Source: Putridiphycobacter sp965230485 (GTDB lineage: Bacteria; Bacteroidota; Bacteroidia; Flavobacteriales_D; Crocinitomicaceae). Taken from it: a DNA stretch of 64,000 nucleotides. A model generated the notes under the pieces. It saw only the letters and a program-made list of their open reading frames with translations. It was not told where the DNA came from and searched no databases. The DNA lies in the NCBI GenBank assembly GCA_965230485.1, contig CBDDLA010000001.1, positions 744,001 to 808,000 of the forward strand, in the 5' to 3' direction. Below are positions 27,019-34,884 of this stretch, piece by piece (the stretch's first letter is position 1; every line of letters starts with the position of its first letter). The position numbers and the translations under genes are program-made.

Positions 27019-29064
27019 TTAAAAGTGATTTCTACAGGCTATTCCTGATATGTTAACATTTGCTCCTGTACTAAAGTTATTAAGTGGGTTAATGTAACTG
27101 TTGGTGCTTCTCCAGATGGTAGCTTGCGTAGCACTATTAGTATCCATAACCCAATAAATACTATTCGCATAACTACCTTTATCGATTATGTGGTCAGTTG
27201 TGCCATCAGTTTTTAATATTTGAAGAATATCAACTCTAGTCGGCATTCTCCAATCACTAAATGTGCAAGCAGTTAATGCTCTAATATTACTTGCAGTATT
27301 TTGCCATGTTGTATTATCAGGTGATGCTTCTAAAAGGTACCAACCTAAACCTGTATAATGGTCAATTGCATAATTTGCTATCGTACCTCCTGTACCAGAA
27401 TAATCAGTTCCTCCAGAATTATTAGTTATTCTATTGTAATTACCAAAAGCGTTTAGGGTTAAAAGTAAATCTTCATTGTCGTTATCAAGAACTGGCTTAA
27501 TTCCAATCTCTGTATATTCAAATTCATTTGTATTGGCTAAATACCACCCAATATCATAATCGATATAAGATATCGGTCTATACCGCCAATTGTCACGTAC
27601 ATAACTGATTGGGTAAGTTGTTCCTGAAGGGATTGCTACCATCACTTTCCCATCAATTATTTCACCTATTGATGTTGTACCATCAGCTTTGTCTACAATA
27701 TTTATATTAAGCGAATCGGTTGCGGAAAGTGATGTAAAACCACTTGAATTAATTGTTATAATTGAATCATCTATTGAAGTTGTTCCAGTAGCTGTTGCAG
27801 TCTGTAAAATGGTTGTTATCGTGCCACCACTTGAATTATTAATAGTCAATTTACTATCCGCTACTAAATAACTGTTACTACTTTCAGGTGCTAACGTTAA
27901 ACCACTTATAACTGTATCAAATGAATCTACAATGTCTATGGTTGATGCGCTAAAATATTCAATCCATCCATCCTCTGCCTTGACATCAAATGTGCGCATG
28001 AAGTTGTTCGTATTTGCCTCACGAATTGTGATATTACAATCAGCTATTTGATAAAAACCATTTGTGCCAGCAATGACATCTTCAGACGTCAAGAATGCCC
28101 CATCACTTTGTAAAAACGAAAATGTTGAATTTGGAATGACAGTTGCACCACTACTTTGTGCTAATAATGATAATGTATCTAAAGTGCCACCAGTTGTGTT
28201 ATTTATGGTCAATAAACTATTACTAATAACAGTTGTTGCACTTGTTCCAGCACTATATGTTAGATTGTATAATTCATTATCATCAGTATCACTAATTATA
28301 AGATTTGAAGTAGCACATTCAGTATTAATTGCCGTCGGTACAATCCATTCATTTGTTGAGGTATTGCCACTTCCAACTAATTCACCCTCAAAATTTTTAA
28401 CTGATAAAGTAAAATCATTAACACTTGGTATATTCTTAAATAACTCACCATTTATTCTAATTGCTATATCATCCAATGTAAGCGCATCACCACTTGAAAC
28501 GGTGGTTGTAAATGAATCATCACTATTCTTTACTGTAACATCAGGGCAATTAGAAGTGTCACCTGTTGGAATGACCTTTGAAGTTGGGTATATGCAATTG
28601 GAATGCCTAACCCTTAATGGTATATCAAATAGCACTCCTGTTACCTTATCGGAGGTTTCATCAAATACCATTTCCAAAGTGATATTTGAATCGGCAAATG
28701 AAATATTCTGGTCATTTAATTCTGTACCAATCCAGCCAATAAAATCATCTGCTATTTGCTTACAATCACTAATTATTTCTTGTTGATTATCACTATCTAG
28801 TCCGTTGATGCTGTTATAATTATCTTGTATATTGATTCTATCAACTATAAGGAAACTAAAATTATAGGTTGGTATTTGTGTTCGATTCTGAACCGTGATG
28901 CTACTAGACTGCCTGTGTGTTACCCACAAGTATGGGTATTTCATTTGTCTATTCTTACCTATTTGAGATGTACTACCGTAACCAAAATCATTCAATTGTG
29001 GATGGCTATTAGCATATAAATTGAAATAGTTTATGATTTGATTTATTGAGGTTATATTTATCAT
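27019..29064 (-). CDS. Tail-completion domain fused to a fibre with DUF1566/lectin-like C-terminus
   Basis: 681 residues. Residues 1-165 resemble a tail-terminator/completion protein (FGYGSTSQIGKNRQMKYPYLWVTHR). Residues about 170-470 are Ser/Thr-rich beta repeats of type LTINNSSGGT/ITINSSG. The C-terminus (about 495-681) has a DUF1566-like fold (GLGWYLLEASPDNTTW... DWRMPTRVDILQILK ... IACRNHF), common in phage adhesins. It therefore seems to join a structural base to a receptor-binding tip. It starts 1 nt after the frameshift-extended chaperone stop. Confidence 0.6.
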   Translation of the reverse strand: MINITSINQIINYFNLYANSHPQLNDFGYGSTSQIGKNRQMKYPYLWVTHRQSSSITVQNRTQIPTYNFSFLIVDRINIQDNYNSINGLDSDNQQEIISDCKQIADDFIGWIGTELNDQNISFADSNITLEMVFDETSDKVTGVLFDIPLRVRHSNCIYPTSKVIPTGDTSNCPDVTVKNSDDSFTTTVSSGDALTLDDIAIRINGELFKNIPSVNDFTLSVKNFEGELVGSGNTSTNEWIVPTAINTECATSNLIISDTDDNELYNLTYSAGTSATTVISNSLLTINNTTGGTLDTLSLLAQSSGATVIPNSTFSFLQSDGAFLTSEDVIAGTNGFYQIADCNITIREANTNNFMRTFDVKAEDGWIEYFSASTIDIVDSFDTVISGLTLAPESSNSYLVADSKLTINNSSGGTITTILQTATATGTTSIDDSIITINSSGFTSLSATDSLNINIVDKADGTTSIGEIIDGKVMVAIPSGTTYPISYVRDNWRYRPISYIDYDIGWYLANTNEFEYTEIGIKPVLDNDNEDLLLTLNAFGNYNRITNNSGGTDYSGTGGTIANYAIDHYTGLGWYLLEASPDNTTWQNTASNIRALTACTFSDWRMPTRVDILQILKTDGTTDHIIDKGSYANSIYWVMDTNSATQATIWRSTNSYINPLNNFSTGANVNISGIACRNHF

Positions 29065-29065
29065 T

Positions 29066-29853
29066 TTAATTCTTGCTATTTACTTTTTCCACTCGCTGTT
29101 TCTCCTTGTAGAATGACAACCAATTTAGGGTGTCTATGTAGTTATTTTTATAGACCTTTTTAGGTGTCAAATTTAGTTCCTTACACATCACATGAACGAT
29201 TGAATGCCATTTGAATACTGGATTCATTTCTTTATTTTGAATCGCTGAAAACCTATCTTTATTTTTTGTTTCACTATTCCCAAATAATTGAGGATAATTA
29301 ATACTTATTCCTCTTTGCCAATCGAAAAAAAAAGAAACAATTGATTCACATCACCGATACTTATATTATTGCCAAATAATTCTGCTCTATTCATCATATT
29401 TGGTTTGAATGCTTCTAGTTTTCCATTATCTTTTTTCTTTCTCAATAGCAGGCAAAGCATCTGTGGCATTGCCTTTAAAAAATCATTGCCATTATCTTTT
29501 AATATTTGTTCAATTGACATTGTTTCAGCTACATTAAGTTGATTAAAATCATTCTTTAAATAGTATGTATCACCATTTATTTCAATAGATTCTTTTGTTA
29601 CTTCTGGTACTGGTTGAGATAGAAATGAAAGGTGGTGTGATAAGCTAGTGAACTGCTCTGTACTCATCATATATAGTGTATCTTCATCAATTCCAGTTAA
29701 TATCGAACAGATGTTAACAGTACGCTCTATATCATTATCATTTTCTTCTAGCTTAAGTATTTTACTGTATTGTTTTACAGTTATTTCACTCCAACTTTCA
29801 GGTAATTGAAATTCTTTTAACTCATCATCAGCATCCAACTTGATATCTATCAT
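29066..29853 (-). CDS. Tail assembly chaperone with -1 ribosomal frameshift (gpG/gpGT type)
   Basis: The zero-frame product is 182 residues (stop at 29305). Just before its end, a run of nine T on the coding strand (29333-29325) allows a -1 shift that opens 85 further residues, starting DWQRGISINYPQLFGN and ending ...VEKVNSKN, with a stop at 29068-29066. The frame is open without interruption and stops 1 nt before the next ATG. This two-product layout is the hallmark of siphophage tail assembly chaperones, where the minor long product binds the tape measure. The genes downstream are tail genes, as expected. Confidence 0.82.
29325..29333 (-). other. Slippery T9 run for -1 frameshift
   Basis: Nine T on the minus strand spanning the codons CTT-TTT-TTT-TCG near the end of the zero-frame chaperone gene. 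Slippage by -1 leads into the 85-codon extension. Confidence 0.75.
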
Positions 29854-29855
29854 TT

Positions 29856-29869
29856 TTTATAATAAATAG
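29856..29869 (-). promoter_or_regulatory. CTATTTAT motif copy 5 with upstream TTTTTTGAA
   Basis: Minus strand TTTTTTGAAGCTATTTAT followed by TATAAA, 2 nt before ATG 29853. Copies 6 and 8 share the same extended form. Confidence 0.6.
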
Positions 29870-29901
29870 CTTCAAAAAATGAATGTTTTGAATTTGCTCA
29901 A

Positions 29902-30496
29902 ACGCTCTGTTACCTCATCAATCATGTTTGGTGTCTCGAACCTCATCACCAATTAAAACTGCCATGTACAAGCTATAAATGATTACCTCATCATTATTTA
30001 GTGTTGCTTCGCAATGACACCTCAACGAATGTTAAAAACTTGTTTATAAATTACTTACTTCAACATTTGGTATACTACCTCATCCATATTAACCCATTTA
30101 ACCCCCCACTATTCGGTGTGTGGCTACGCCCCATGTAAATTGATAAATCAATTGGGAATCAGCTTCGCTAATTCATTTGCGCCCATTGTGCCACCCCTTC
30201 GGGATGGGAGGAAAAAAGAGGAAAAAAATTTGGGGTAAGGGGATTTCTAATCCCCAAAAGTGAGAAGTGGTTACAGTCGTTCTAACGGGGTCTAGGGCTG
30301 TTAAGCCCAGATGGGGTAAGGGCGATAGCCCAAAAGAGCAGAGTGGGTTGCTTTGGTTGAGGTGTTGACATGGTGCGTGGGATGAGGTGATATAATGATG
30401 TTGAGGTGTCATTGCGAAGCAACACTAAATAGTGATGAGGTAGATATTATAAGTCAGTCTGAAAGACTGACACATAGGGATGAGGTGACAGAGCGT
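29902..30496. repeat. Mirrored inverted-repeat array with nested hairpins
   Basis: An 18-bp outer pair (29902-29919 with 30479-30496, 17 of 18 match) and a 43-bp inner pair (29984-30026 with 30400-30442, 42 of 43 match) are inverted about the same centre. TACCTCATC or close variants occur four times on the left (29911, 29940, 29984, 30076) and GATGAGGTR three times on the right (30381, 30434, 30479). The centre holds hairpins GGGGATT-TCT-AATCCCC (near 30240), GGGCT-GTTA-AGCCC (near 30295) and GGGC-GATA-GCCC. No credible gene lies inside. The right arm includes GTCATTGCGAAGCAA, similar in type to REP-like elements. Confidence 0.8.
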
Positions 30497-30525
30497 GTGT
30501 AAGAAAGTATTATCTTTAAAGAGTT

Positions 30526-31002
30526 ATGAAAACATTACCAGAGTTCCAAAATAGGTTTACAACAACTGTTGATACGATATTTGACACAATATACTTTCAC
30601 ATTCAAGGATTGTCAAATCAGATATTGATTTTACATAATGGATTAATCGTTAAAGATTTAAAGTGTGATGAATTTAAATTGATAGATAATATTGATGCTT
30701 GTAAGCTCAACGTTGGAGTTAATTTATTTACTATTATATGCACCACTTATCAAGAAGAATATCGTTCCATAGGAGCGGTATACCTGAAGGATAAAGCATT
30801 TAGTAGTGATATTGGGAATGGAGAATTTGTCAGAAGAGAAATATTCAATTGGAACCAGGCAAATCATGGGAAGTACAATTTAAAAGGAGGTGTTTATTTT
30901 ACGAAGAATATTGTAGTCAATTATTTTTCCGACATTGCTCATTTAGACTATAAAAGCAATCCCCATAAACAAATTGAAATCCCTGAAAAGGTAGTTAAAT
31001 AA
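30526..31002 (+). CDS. Hypothetical protein on the opposite strand within the late region (moron-like)
   Basis: 158 residues, mixed alpha/beta, starting MKTLPEFQNRFTTTVDTIFD; no recognisable motif. It lies on the plus strand between the terminase and tail genes that all run leftward, and its last 8 nt overlap the end of the large terminase gene. With the adjacent inverted-repeat array it forms a 1.1-kb insert in the late operon. Such independently transcribed inserts are often expressed in lysogens; the function is unknown. Confidence 0.6.
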   Translation: MKTLPEFQNRFTTTVDTIFDTIYFHIQGLSNQILILHNGLIVKDLKCDEFKLIDNIDACKLNVGVNLFTIICTTYQEEYRSIGAVYLKDKAFSSDIGNGEFVRREIFNWNQANHGKYNLKGGVYFTKNIVVNYFSDIAHLDYKSNPHKQIEIPEKVVK

Positions 31003-32182
31003 ACTTGTATTTTCTTCTGGCTGAAACAGTTGTTTTTAGCTTCATTATTGCCAAATATCTTAGTGCATCAATAGCATGATTAAATGCATCAATTGGAATA
31101 TTTAATGTGCTACCTTCTTTATCTTTTTTCCAGCTATAGTGCTTTAATTCCTTTATTAAATTCAATGATTTTTTGGTAACATGTAAATTATAATCCTGAA
31201 GAATATTTATACCAAAGTTTATTGAATCTTTTCCTTTAATTGTTGGGAGAATTTTATGCCCAAACAATTTTAACTCTTGAATTGATTTAGGCTCTGCAGA
31301 ATCAGCATAAATAATGCCGTTCACACCATTAGATTTAATCAGTTTGCTGATTTCTCGATTTGTTAATCCCTTCTGATATATCAATTCATCAACATATATA
31401 TTATTATCATAGCGATAAACAGCAATTAATGCTGTTGGGTCATTAGTAAAACCAAAATCAAGGCCGTAACCAACTAATTCAGCTTGCTTTGGGATTCTAT
31501 CAACAGTTGAATAATTATTGAAAATAACACCTTCTAAACTCCCTATTTTGCCTAGCGCATACACATTCCACCAGTTCTTCCAATAATCACTTGTAAGTGC
31601 CTTTAAACGATTTTGTTCAAACATCTGTAAGGTGTTTGAATCAATAGCCTCATTATCGAGATATGTAAGTATAAGTAGTTCAGAATCATCTTCTTTTAAC
31701 ACCTCATCATGCGCCCAAAATTTGTTAGTTGGGTTAAAATCAATATAGATGTCACCATGAGTACGCTGGTATAACTCGTTATAACTGTTGAAGCTGATAT
31801 TATTTGCCTCATTAATGTATAGTATATCACGCCTTGCACCTCTTAATTTGGAATCATCATCAGCTGAAAAGAATTCAATGTAAGCACCGTTGGTGAAGGT
31901 GTATTTGAGATGTGTTTTGTTGAAGTTCCCATCTATAAAGCGATTGGTAAGCTTCATTATTTTTAAAAAATCCTTTAAAGCCCCTCTACGGAGATGAGGA
32001 ATAGATTCTGATACAACGCTTATTTCAAGATTGGATGATTTAGTAGCAATATCAATTAGAATGGGGATTATTGCCCATGTTTTGCCAGCTGATGTACCAC
32101 CCTGGATTATCTTCTTACGCTTTGTTAATAAGCGTATTTTATCGATTGCGGTGGTGTATATGAATTTTGTGTTGATACCTAC
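30995..32182 (-). CDS. Large terminase subunit, start unclear
   Basis: The packaging ATPase/nuclease. The frame stays open upstream of the first ATG (31957) to 32182 and that extension carries the Walker A motif GGTSAGKT (32101-32078), followed by EISVVSESIPHLRRGALKDFL, so ATG 31957 cannot be the real start. Downstream are FFSADDDSKLRGARRDILYINEANNI (ATPase), a GLDFGFTNDPTALIAVYRYD nuclease motif and an IYADSAEPKSI segment. No ATG, GTG or TTG occurs in frame before Walker A. Removing one G at 32179/32178 would join TTG-AAA-GTA-AGT (32192) to the frame. Either a frameshift, an error, or a non-standard start is present. Confidence 0.82.
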   Translation of the reverse strand, partial: VGINTKFIYTTAIDKIRLLTKRKKIIQGGTSAGKTWAIIPILIDIATKSSNLEISVVSESIPHLRRGALKDFLKIMKLTNRFIDGNFNKTHLKYTFTNGAYIEFFSADDDSKLRGARRDILYINEANNISFNSYNELYQRTHGDIYIDFNPTNKFWAHDEVLKEDDSELLILTYLDNEAIDSNTLQMFEQNRLKALTSDYWKNWWNVYALGKIGSLEGVIFNNYSTVDRIPKQAELVGYGLDFGFTNDPTALIAVYRYDNNIYVDELIYQKGLTNREISKLIKSNGVNGIIYADSAEPKSIQELKLFGHKILPTIKGKDSINFGINILQDYNLHVTKKSLNLIKELKHYSWKKDKEGSTLNIPIDAFNHAIDALRYLAIMKLKTTVSARRKYKFI

Positions 32183-32186
32183 TTAC

Positions 32187-32200
32187 TTTCAAATAAATAG
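32187..32200 (-). promoter_or_regulatory. CTATTTAT motif copy 6 with upstream TTTTTGAA
   Basis: Minus strand CTTTTTGAACCTATTTAT then TTGAAA, at the expected start region of the large terminase gene. Confidence 0.55.
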
Positions 32201-32216
32201 GTTCAAAAAGAAACTG

Positions 32217-32603
32217 TTAATTCTTCTCTTTAGTAGCTTGAATTGGAGAAAACAAAGGTTGCTCTTTGATGTTTATTTCACGTTTCTCCGCTTCATTATA
32301 GCCTAACATTTTTGATATTACCTCAAAAGCCCTGATTTGGTCAGATGGTCTAGTTTTTTCTTGCTGAGCAATAGCGATTAGATTTTCAATGATTTCTGTT
32401 TTAGTGATTAGGTTCTGTTGGGCTAATTCTTTTTTCTTTTTTTCGATTGCCTCTGCTATGTGTGGTTTCGTGAGGTTTTCCGTTGCTATTTCTTTTGCAC
32501 TGTTTTCACTATAGCCAGAACGAATTGCAGCTTGCGCACCATTGAAATCTATTGTATACTCATCAATGAACCTTTTTTGTTTATTAGTTAATTTTGATTC
32601 CAT
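32217..32603 (-). CDS. Small terminase subunit
   Basis: 128 residues from ATG 32603 (MESKLTNKQKRFIDEYTIDFNGAQAAIRSGYSENSAKEIATENL), the characteristic N-terminal helix-turn-helix of Terminase_2/XtmA proteins that bind the packaging site. A longer frame from 32651 would overlap the previous gene by 40 nt, so the later ATG is preferred (8-nt gap). The C-terminal half is an oligomerisation-like helix. Directly precedes the large subunit. Confidence 0.85.
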   Translation of the reverse strand: MESKLTNKQKRFIDEYTIDFNGAQAAIRSGYSENSAKEIATENLTKPHIAEAIEKKKKELAQQNLITKTEIIENLIAIAQQEKTRPSDQIRAFEVISKMLGYNEAEKREINIKEQPLFSPIQATKEKN

Positions 32604-32611
32604 TTTTGGTT

Positions 32612-32941
32612 TTATTTTGATTTTACTTTTTTCATGTGATGATTTCGGCAATCAATAGAACAAAATTTCTTATTGTTATTTGTGATTTCTTCATCACATA
32701 CTTTGCATTTTCTGATAGTATTTTCAATCTCATCTTTATTGGCTTTAGACCACATTTGGAGGCGTTTAAATGCAAATTGCACTTGACTGGTGCAACTATA
32801 ACATATCTGACATGTAGGGTCAATGTATTCCCTAATAAATGCTTCTATTTCCGCTATTTGTGGCGAAGAAACCTTTTTATAACTTAATATCTTTTTTAGC
32901 TGTTTATTATCAGCTATTGTCATTTTAGCTATTTGCTTCAT
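32612..32941 (-). CDS. Zinc-ribbon-like protein upstream of terminase
   Basis: 109 residues. Paired cysteines CQICYSC (middle) and CKVCDEE...KKFCSIDCR near the C-terminus look like zinc-binding knuckles. The rest is helical and charged. It may bind DNA or RNA near the packaging genes; HNH-type or regulatory roles cannot be separated by eye. Confidence 0.55.
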   Translation of the reverse strand: MKQIAKMTIADNKQLKKILSYKKVSSPQIAEIEAFIREYIDPTCQICYSCTSQVQFAFKRLQMWSKANKDEIENTIRKCKVCDEEITNNNKKFCSIDCRNHHMKKVKSK

Positions 32942-32942
32942 C

Positions 32943-33200
32943 TTATAATTTTATTGGTGCATTGATGATGTGTTTATCCAGAATAAATGCAATAAAAGAA
33001 GCTGTTATTGCTGTTAAAGGATTAGTACTTATTATCAAAGTCAACCAGAAAGTCATGCATTTCAAACAACTAAGAGCTGTTTTTATAAAACCTATTTTTT
33101 GTGGTAGAAATGAAAGTAAATTTTGAATTGGTGAAAATTGGACAAAGAACCATGAAATCAAAAATCCTTTTGCGATAATTTCTAAATTTAAAAAATCCAT
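32943..33200 (-). CDS. Small membrane protein
   Basis: 85 residues with two or three hydrophobic segments (ISWFFVQFSPI, FWLTLIISTNPLTAITASFIAFIL) and a CLKCMTFW motif of the type seen in DUF1360-like phage membrane proteins. One nucleotide upstream of the zinc-ribbon gene, in the same operon. Function unknown. Confidence 0.5.
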   Translation of the reverse strand: MDFLNLEIIAKGFLISWFFVQFSPIQNLLSFLPQKIGFIKTALSCLKCMTFWLTLIISTNPLTAITASFIAFILDKHIINAPIKL

Positions 33201-33203
33201 CTT

Positions 33204-33216
33204 TTTTAATAAATAG
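33204..33216 (-). promoter_or_regulatory. CTATTTAT motif copy 7
   Basis: Minus strand CTATTTATTAAAA, 3 nt before ATG 33200. Confidence 0.5.
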
Positions 33217-33225
33217 GTGGATTTT

Positions 33226-33816
33226 TCAAATGTTCATGTTTTTTAATTCGGCATCAAATACAACCTTCCATTTTTTCCATATTTTGTGCGCCCAGTTATA
33301 TTTAATTGCGCCATCAAAATACTGTTCAATTGCACGAAATGATAATCCTTTCTTCAAATGCAATTGAGCAATTTGATTTTCAATCCATGTTGTTTTTTGC
33401 TCAGTTTTTTTGTAGGCTTTTTCAAATAATCTCCTTCTTTCTTCAATTGTTTTTTCGAATTCATGATGCTCATCAACATCCATACCTGAATTAATTTCAT
33501 CATCATAACCTTTGCTATCTACCCTTTTGGAAATAATACAATTGAGTGTCTGTCTATTGTTTTTATGGAAATCTGAAGAATTACTTTTTATTTGTGTTGT
33601 AATTACCGCAATCAAATAAAATTTGAGTTGTTTTTTTTGATAGAGATTTTCAATCAAATCCTTTTTTGAATAAAGTTGTACATAAAGTTCACTAATCAAC
33701 TCATTTTTTTGGTGGTTATTCGATTGCAAAATATTGTCAATTATTGTGTCGAATTGACTTCCCTGTGTTGCAATTTCCATAAATATTTCTTCGTATGTTT
33801 TTTTTCTTTTTTTCAT
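33226..33816 (-). CDS. Sigma-factor-like protein, candidate late regulator
   Basis: 196 residues. An N-terminal region resembles sigma region 2 (NELISELYVQLYSKKDLIENLYQKKQLKFYLIAVITTQIKSNSSDFHK) and the C-terminus resembles a region 4 helix-turn-helix (LHLKKGLSFRAIEQYFDGAIKYNWAHKIWKKWK). It is the first large gene upstream of the terminase and structural genes. It could direct host RNA polymerase to phage late promoters, such as the repeated CTATTTAT motif that precedes this gene too. The similarity is weak and by eye. Confidence 0.5.
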   Translation of the reverse strand: MKKRKKTYEEIFMEIATQGSQFDTIIDNILQSNNHQKNELISELYVQLYSKKDLIENLYQKKQLKFYLIAVITTQIKSNSSDFHKNNRQTLNCIISKRVDSKGYDDEINSGMDVDEHHEFEKTIEERRRLFEKAYKKTEQKTTWIENQIAQLHLKKGLSFRAIEQYFDGAIKYNWAHKIWKKWKVVFDAELKNMNI

Positions 33817-33835
33817 TTATCTATCTATTTATGTG

Positions 33836-33849
33836 TTTATTATAAATAG
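33836..33849 (-). promoter_or_regulatory. CTATTTAT motif copy 8 with upstream TTTTTTGAA
   Basis: Minus strand TTTTTTGAAACTATTTAT then AATAAA, 19 nt before ATG 33816 of the sigma-like gene. Confidence 0.55.
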
Positions 33850-33870
33850 TTTCAAAAAAGAAAAGCCGTA

Positions 33871-33960
33871 CTATTTTTTTACCTGATTATCAATTATTTT
33901 CACTTTATCTGAAACAATCATAACTGTTTGTTTTTCAGAATTATTAATTACTATTTTCAT
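33871..33960 (-). CDS. Possible 29-residue peptide
   Basis: ATG 33960 to TAG 33871 encodes 29 residues (MKIVINNSEKQTVMIVSDKV...). It fits in the gap between two co-oriented genes, starting 4 nt after the preceding stop. Too short to judge on its own. Confidence 0.3.
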   Translation of the reverse strand: MKIVINNSEKQTVMIVSDKVKIIDNQVKK

Positions 33961-33964
33961 TTGC

Positions 33965-34396
33965 TTATTTATTTTCAATTTTCCAACCTCTTTTATTTAT
34001 TTTGCCACTTTTAATGGAGTTTCTGATTAGTGACCTGCAACTATCATATGTATAACCGTATCGCTCAACCAACCATTTGTAAACTTCTTTTTTAGTTTCA
34101 AAATGAAATTCGCCATCCTTATTTGTTATTTTCATTCGGTGAATTTTCGTTTTATGTTCACTTTTTTTTCTAACTCTTTTTGCCCGTTTTTTATAAACCA
34201 TCTCTGTTTTTGGAGTTTTAACTTTTGTCACCAATCTATCAAGTGTGTTTAGAACTGATTTTCCTTCGTTTTCTGCAATGATTAGTTCATCTATGACAAG
34301 TTGTGCTTGGCTAGCATTTATCTTCTTTCTATTCCATCTGAAATAGGTTTGTATGTCCTCAATGAATGTGTTGTTATCTCTGTTTTTAGTTATCAT
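33965..34396 (-). CDS. Basic hypothetical protein, NUMOD-like C-terminus
   Basis: 143 residues, very basic in the middle (KKRAKRVRKKSEHKTKIHRMK). The C-terminal part (GEFHFETKKEVYKWLVERYGYTYDSCRSLIRNSIKSGKINKRGWKI) has the layout of NUMOD/helix-turn-helix modules found next to homing nucleases. A DNA-binding role is likely; no nuclease domain is visible. Confidence 0.5.
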   Translation of the reverse strand: MITKNRDNNTFIEDIQTYFRWNRKKINASQAQLVIDELIIAENEGKSVLNTLDRLVTKVKTPKTEMVYKKRAKRVRKKSEHKTKIHRMKITNKDGEFHFETKKEVYKWLVERYGYTYDSCRSLIRNSIKSGKINKRGWKIENK

Positions 34397-34403
34397 AAGT
34401 TTT

Positions 34404-34862
34404 TTAGTTATAATTACTTCGTTCGAGTGATTTCAATTGTTTGTATTCATCTTCACTCATTTTACGGAACAACTTCATTTCTGAAAGCGGGAAGTAAACA
34501 ATATTACCTTCATAAGTAGGAGTTAACCGCTGAAGAAAATTGCCATATATTTTTTTCTTAGTAATGTCAACAAATAAGATATACACAGGGAATTTTTTGT
34601 TTTTCTCAATGTATGATTCGTAATCAGCCAAATCAAAACCAGTGTCAGGATAAAACTTTCTTGATGACTTGCATTTGATATCAAGCAATATAATTGATGC
34701 GCCTGACATTAAAATTGAATCAATTGAGTGACTTCTGTGTGATGGTGCATTATAATAACCGTAATTAATTGAATCAGCGAACTCCTCGATATATAGCTGT
34801 TCTGCTAATGTTCCTAATTGGGTTGTTGTCAACCCAGTAAAATGTATTTTTTTATCCCTCAT
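34404..34862 (-). CDS. Putative PD-(D/E)XK nuclease
   Basis: 152 residues. HSIDSILMSGASIILLDIKCKSSRKFYPDTGFDLADYESYIE shows a D-x(n)-(D)xK core typical of this nuclease fold, followed by FPVYILFVDITKKKIYG. It is the most upstream gene of the leftward block and lies next to the control region, a position where phages often carry recombination or DNA-processing nucleases. Target unknown. Confidence 0.55.
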   Translation of the reverse strand: MRDKKIHFTGLTTTQLGTLAEQLYIEEFADSINYGYYNAPSHRSHSIDSILMSGASIILLDIKCKSSRKFYPDTGFDLADYESYIEKNKKFPVYILFVDITKKKIYGNFLQRLTPTYEGNIVYFPLSEMKLFRKMSEDEYKQLKSLERSNYN

Positions 34863-34869
34863 TTTTCCC

Positions 34870-34884
34870 TTTATTAATAAATAG
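34870..34884 (-). promoter_or_regulatory. CTATTTAT motif copy 9
   Basis: Minus strand CTATTTATTAATAAA, 7 nt before ATG 34862. Confidence 0.5.

Noticed and set aside
27019..29064. Diversity-generating retroelement target
   Set aside because: The C-terminus is lectin-like, but no reverse transcriptase or template repeat is present in the window.
30173..30412. 79-residue frame inside the inverted-repeat array
   Set aside because: Composition is low-complexity and the sequence is explained by hairpins and repeats; no start context or homology pattern.
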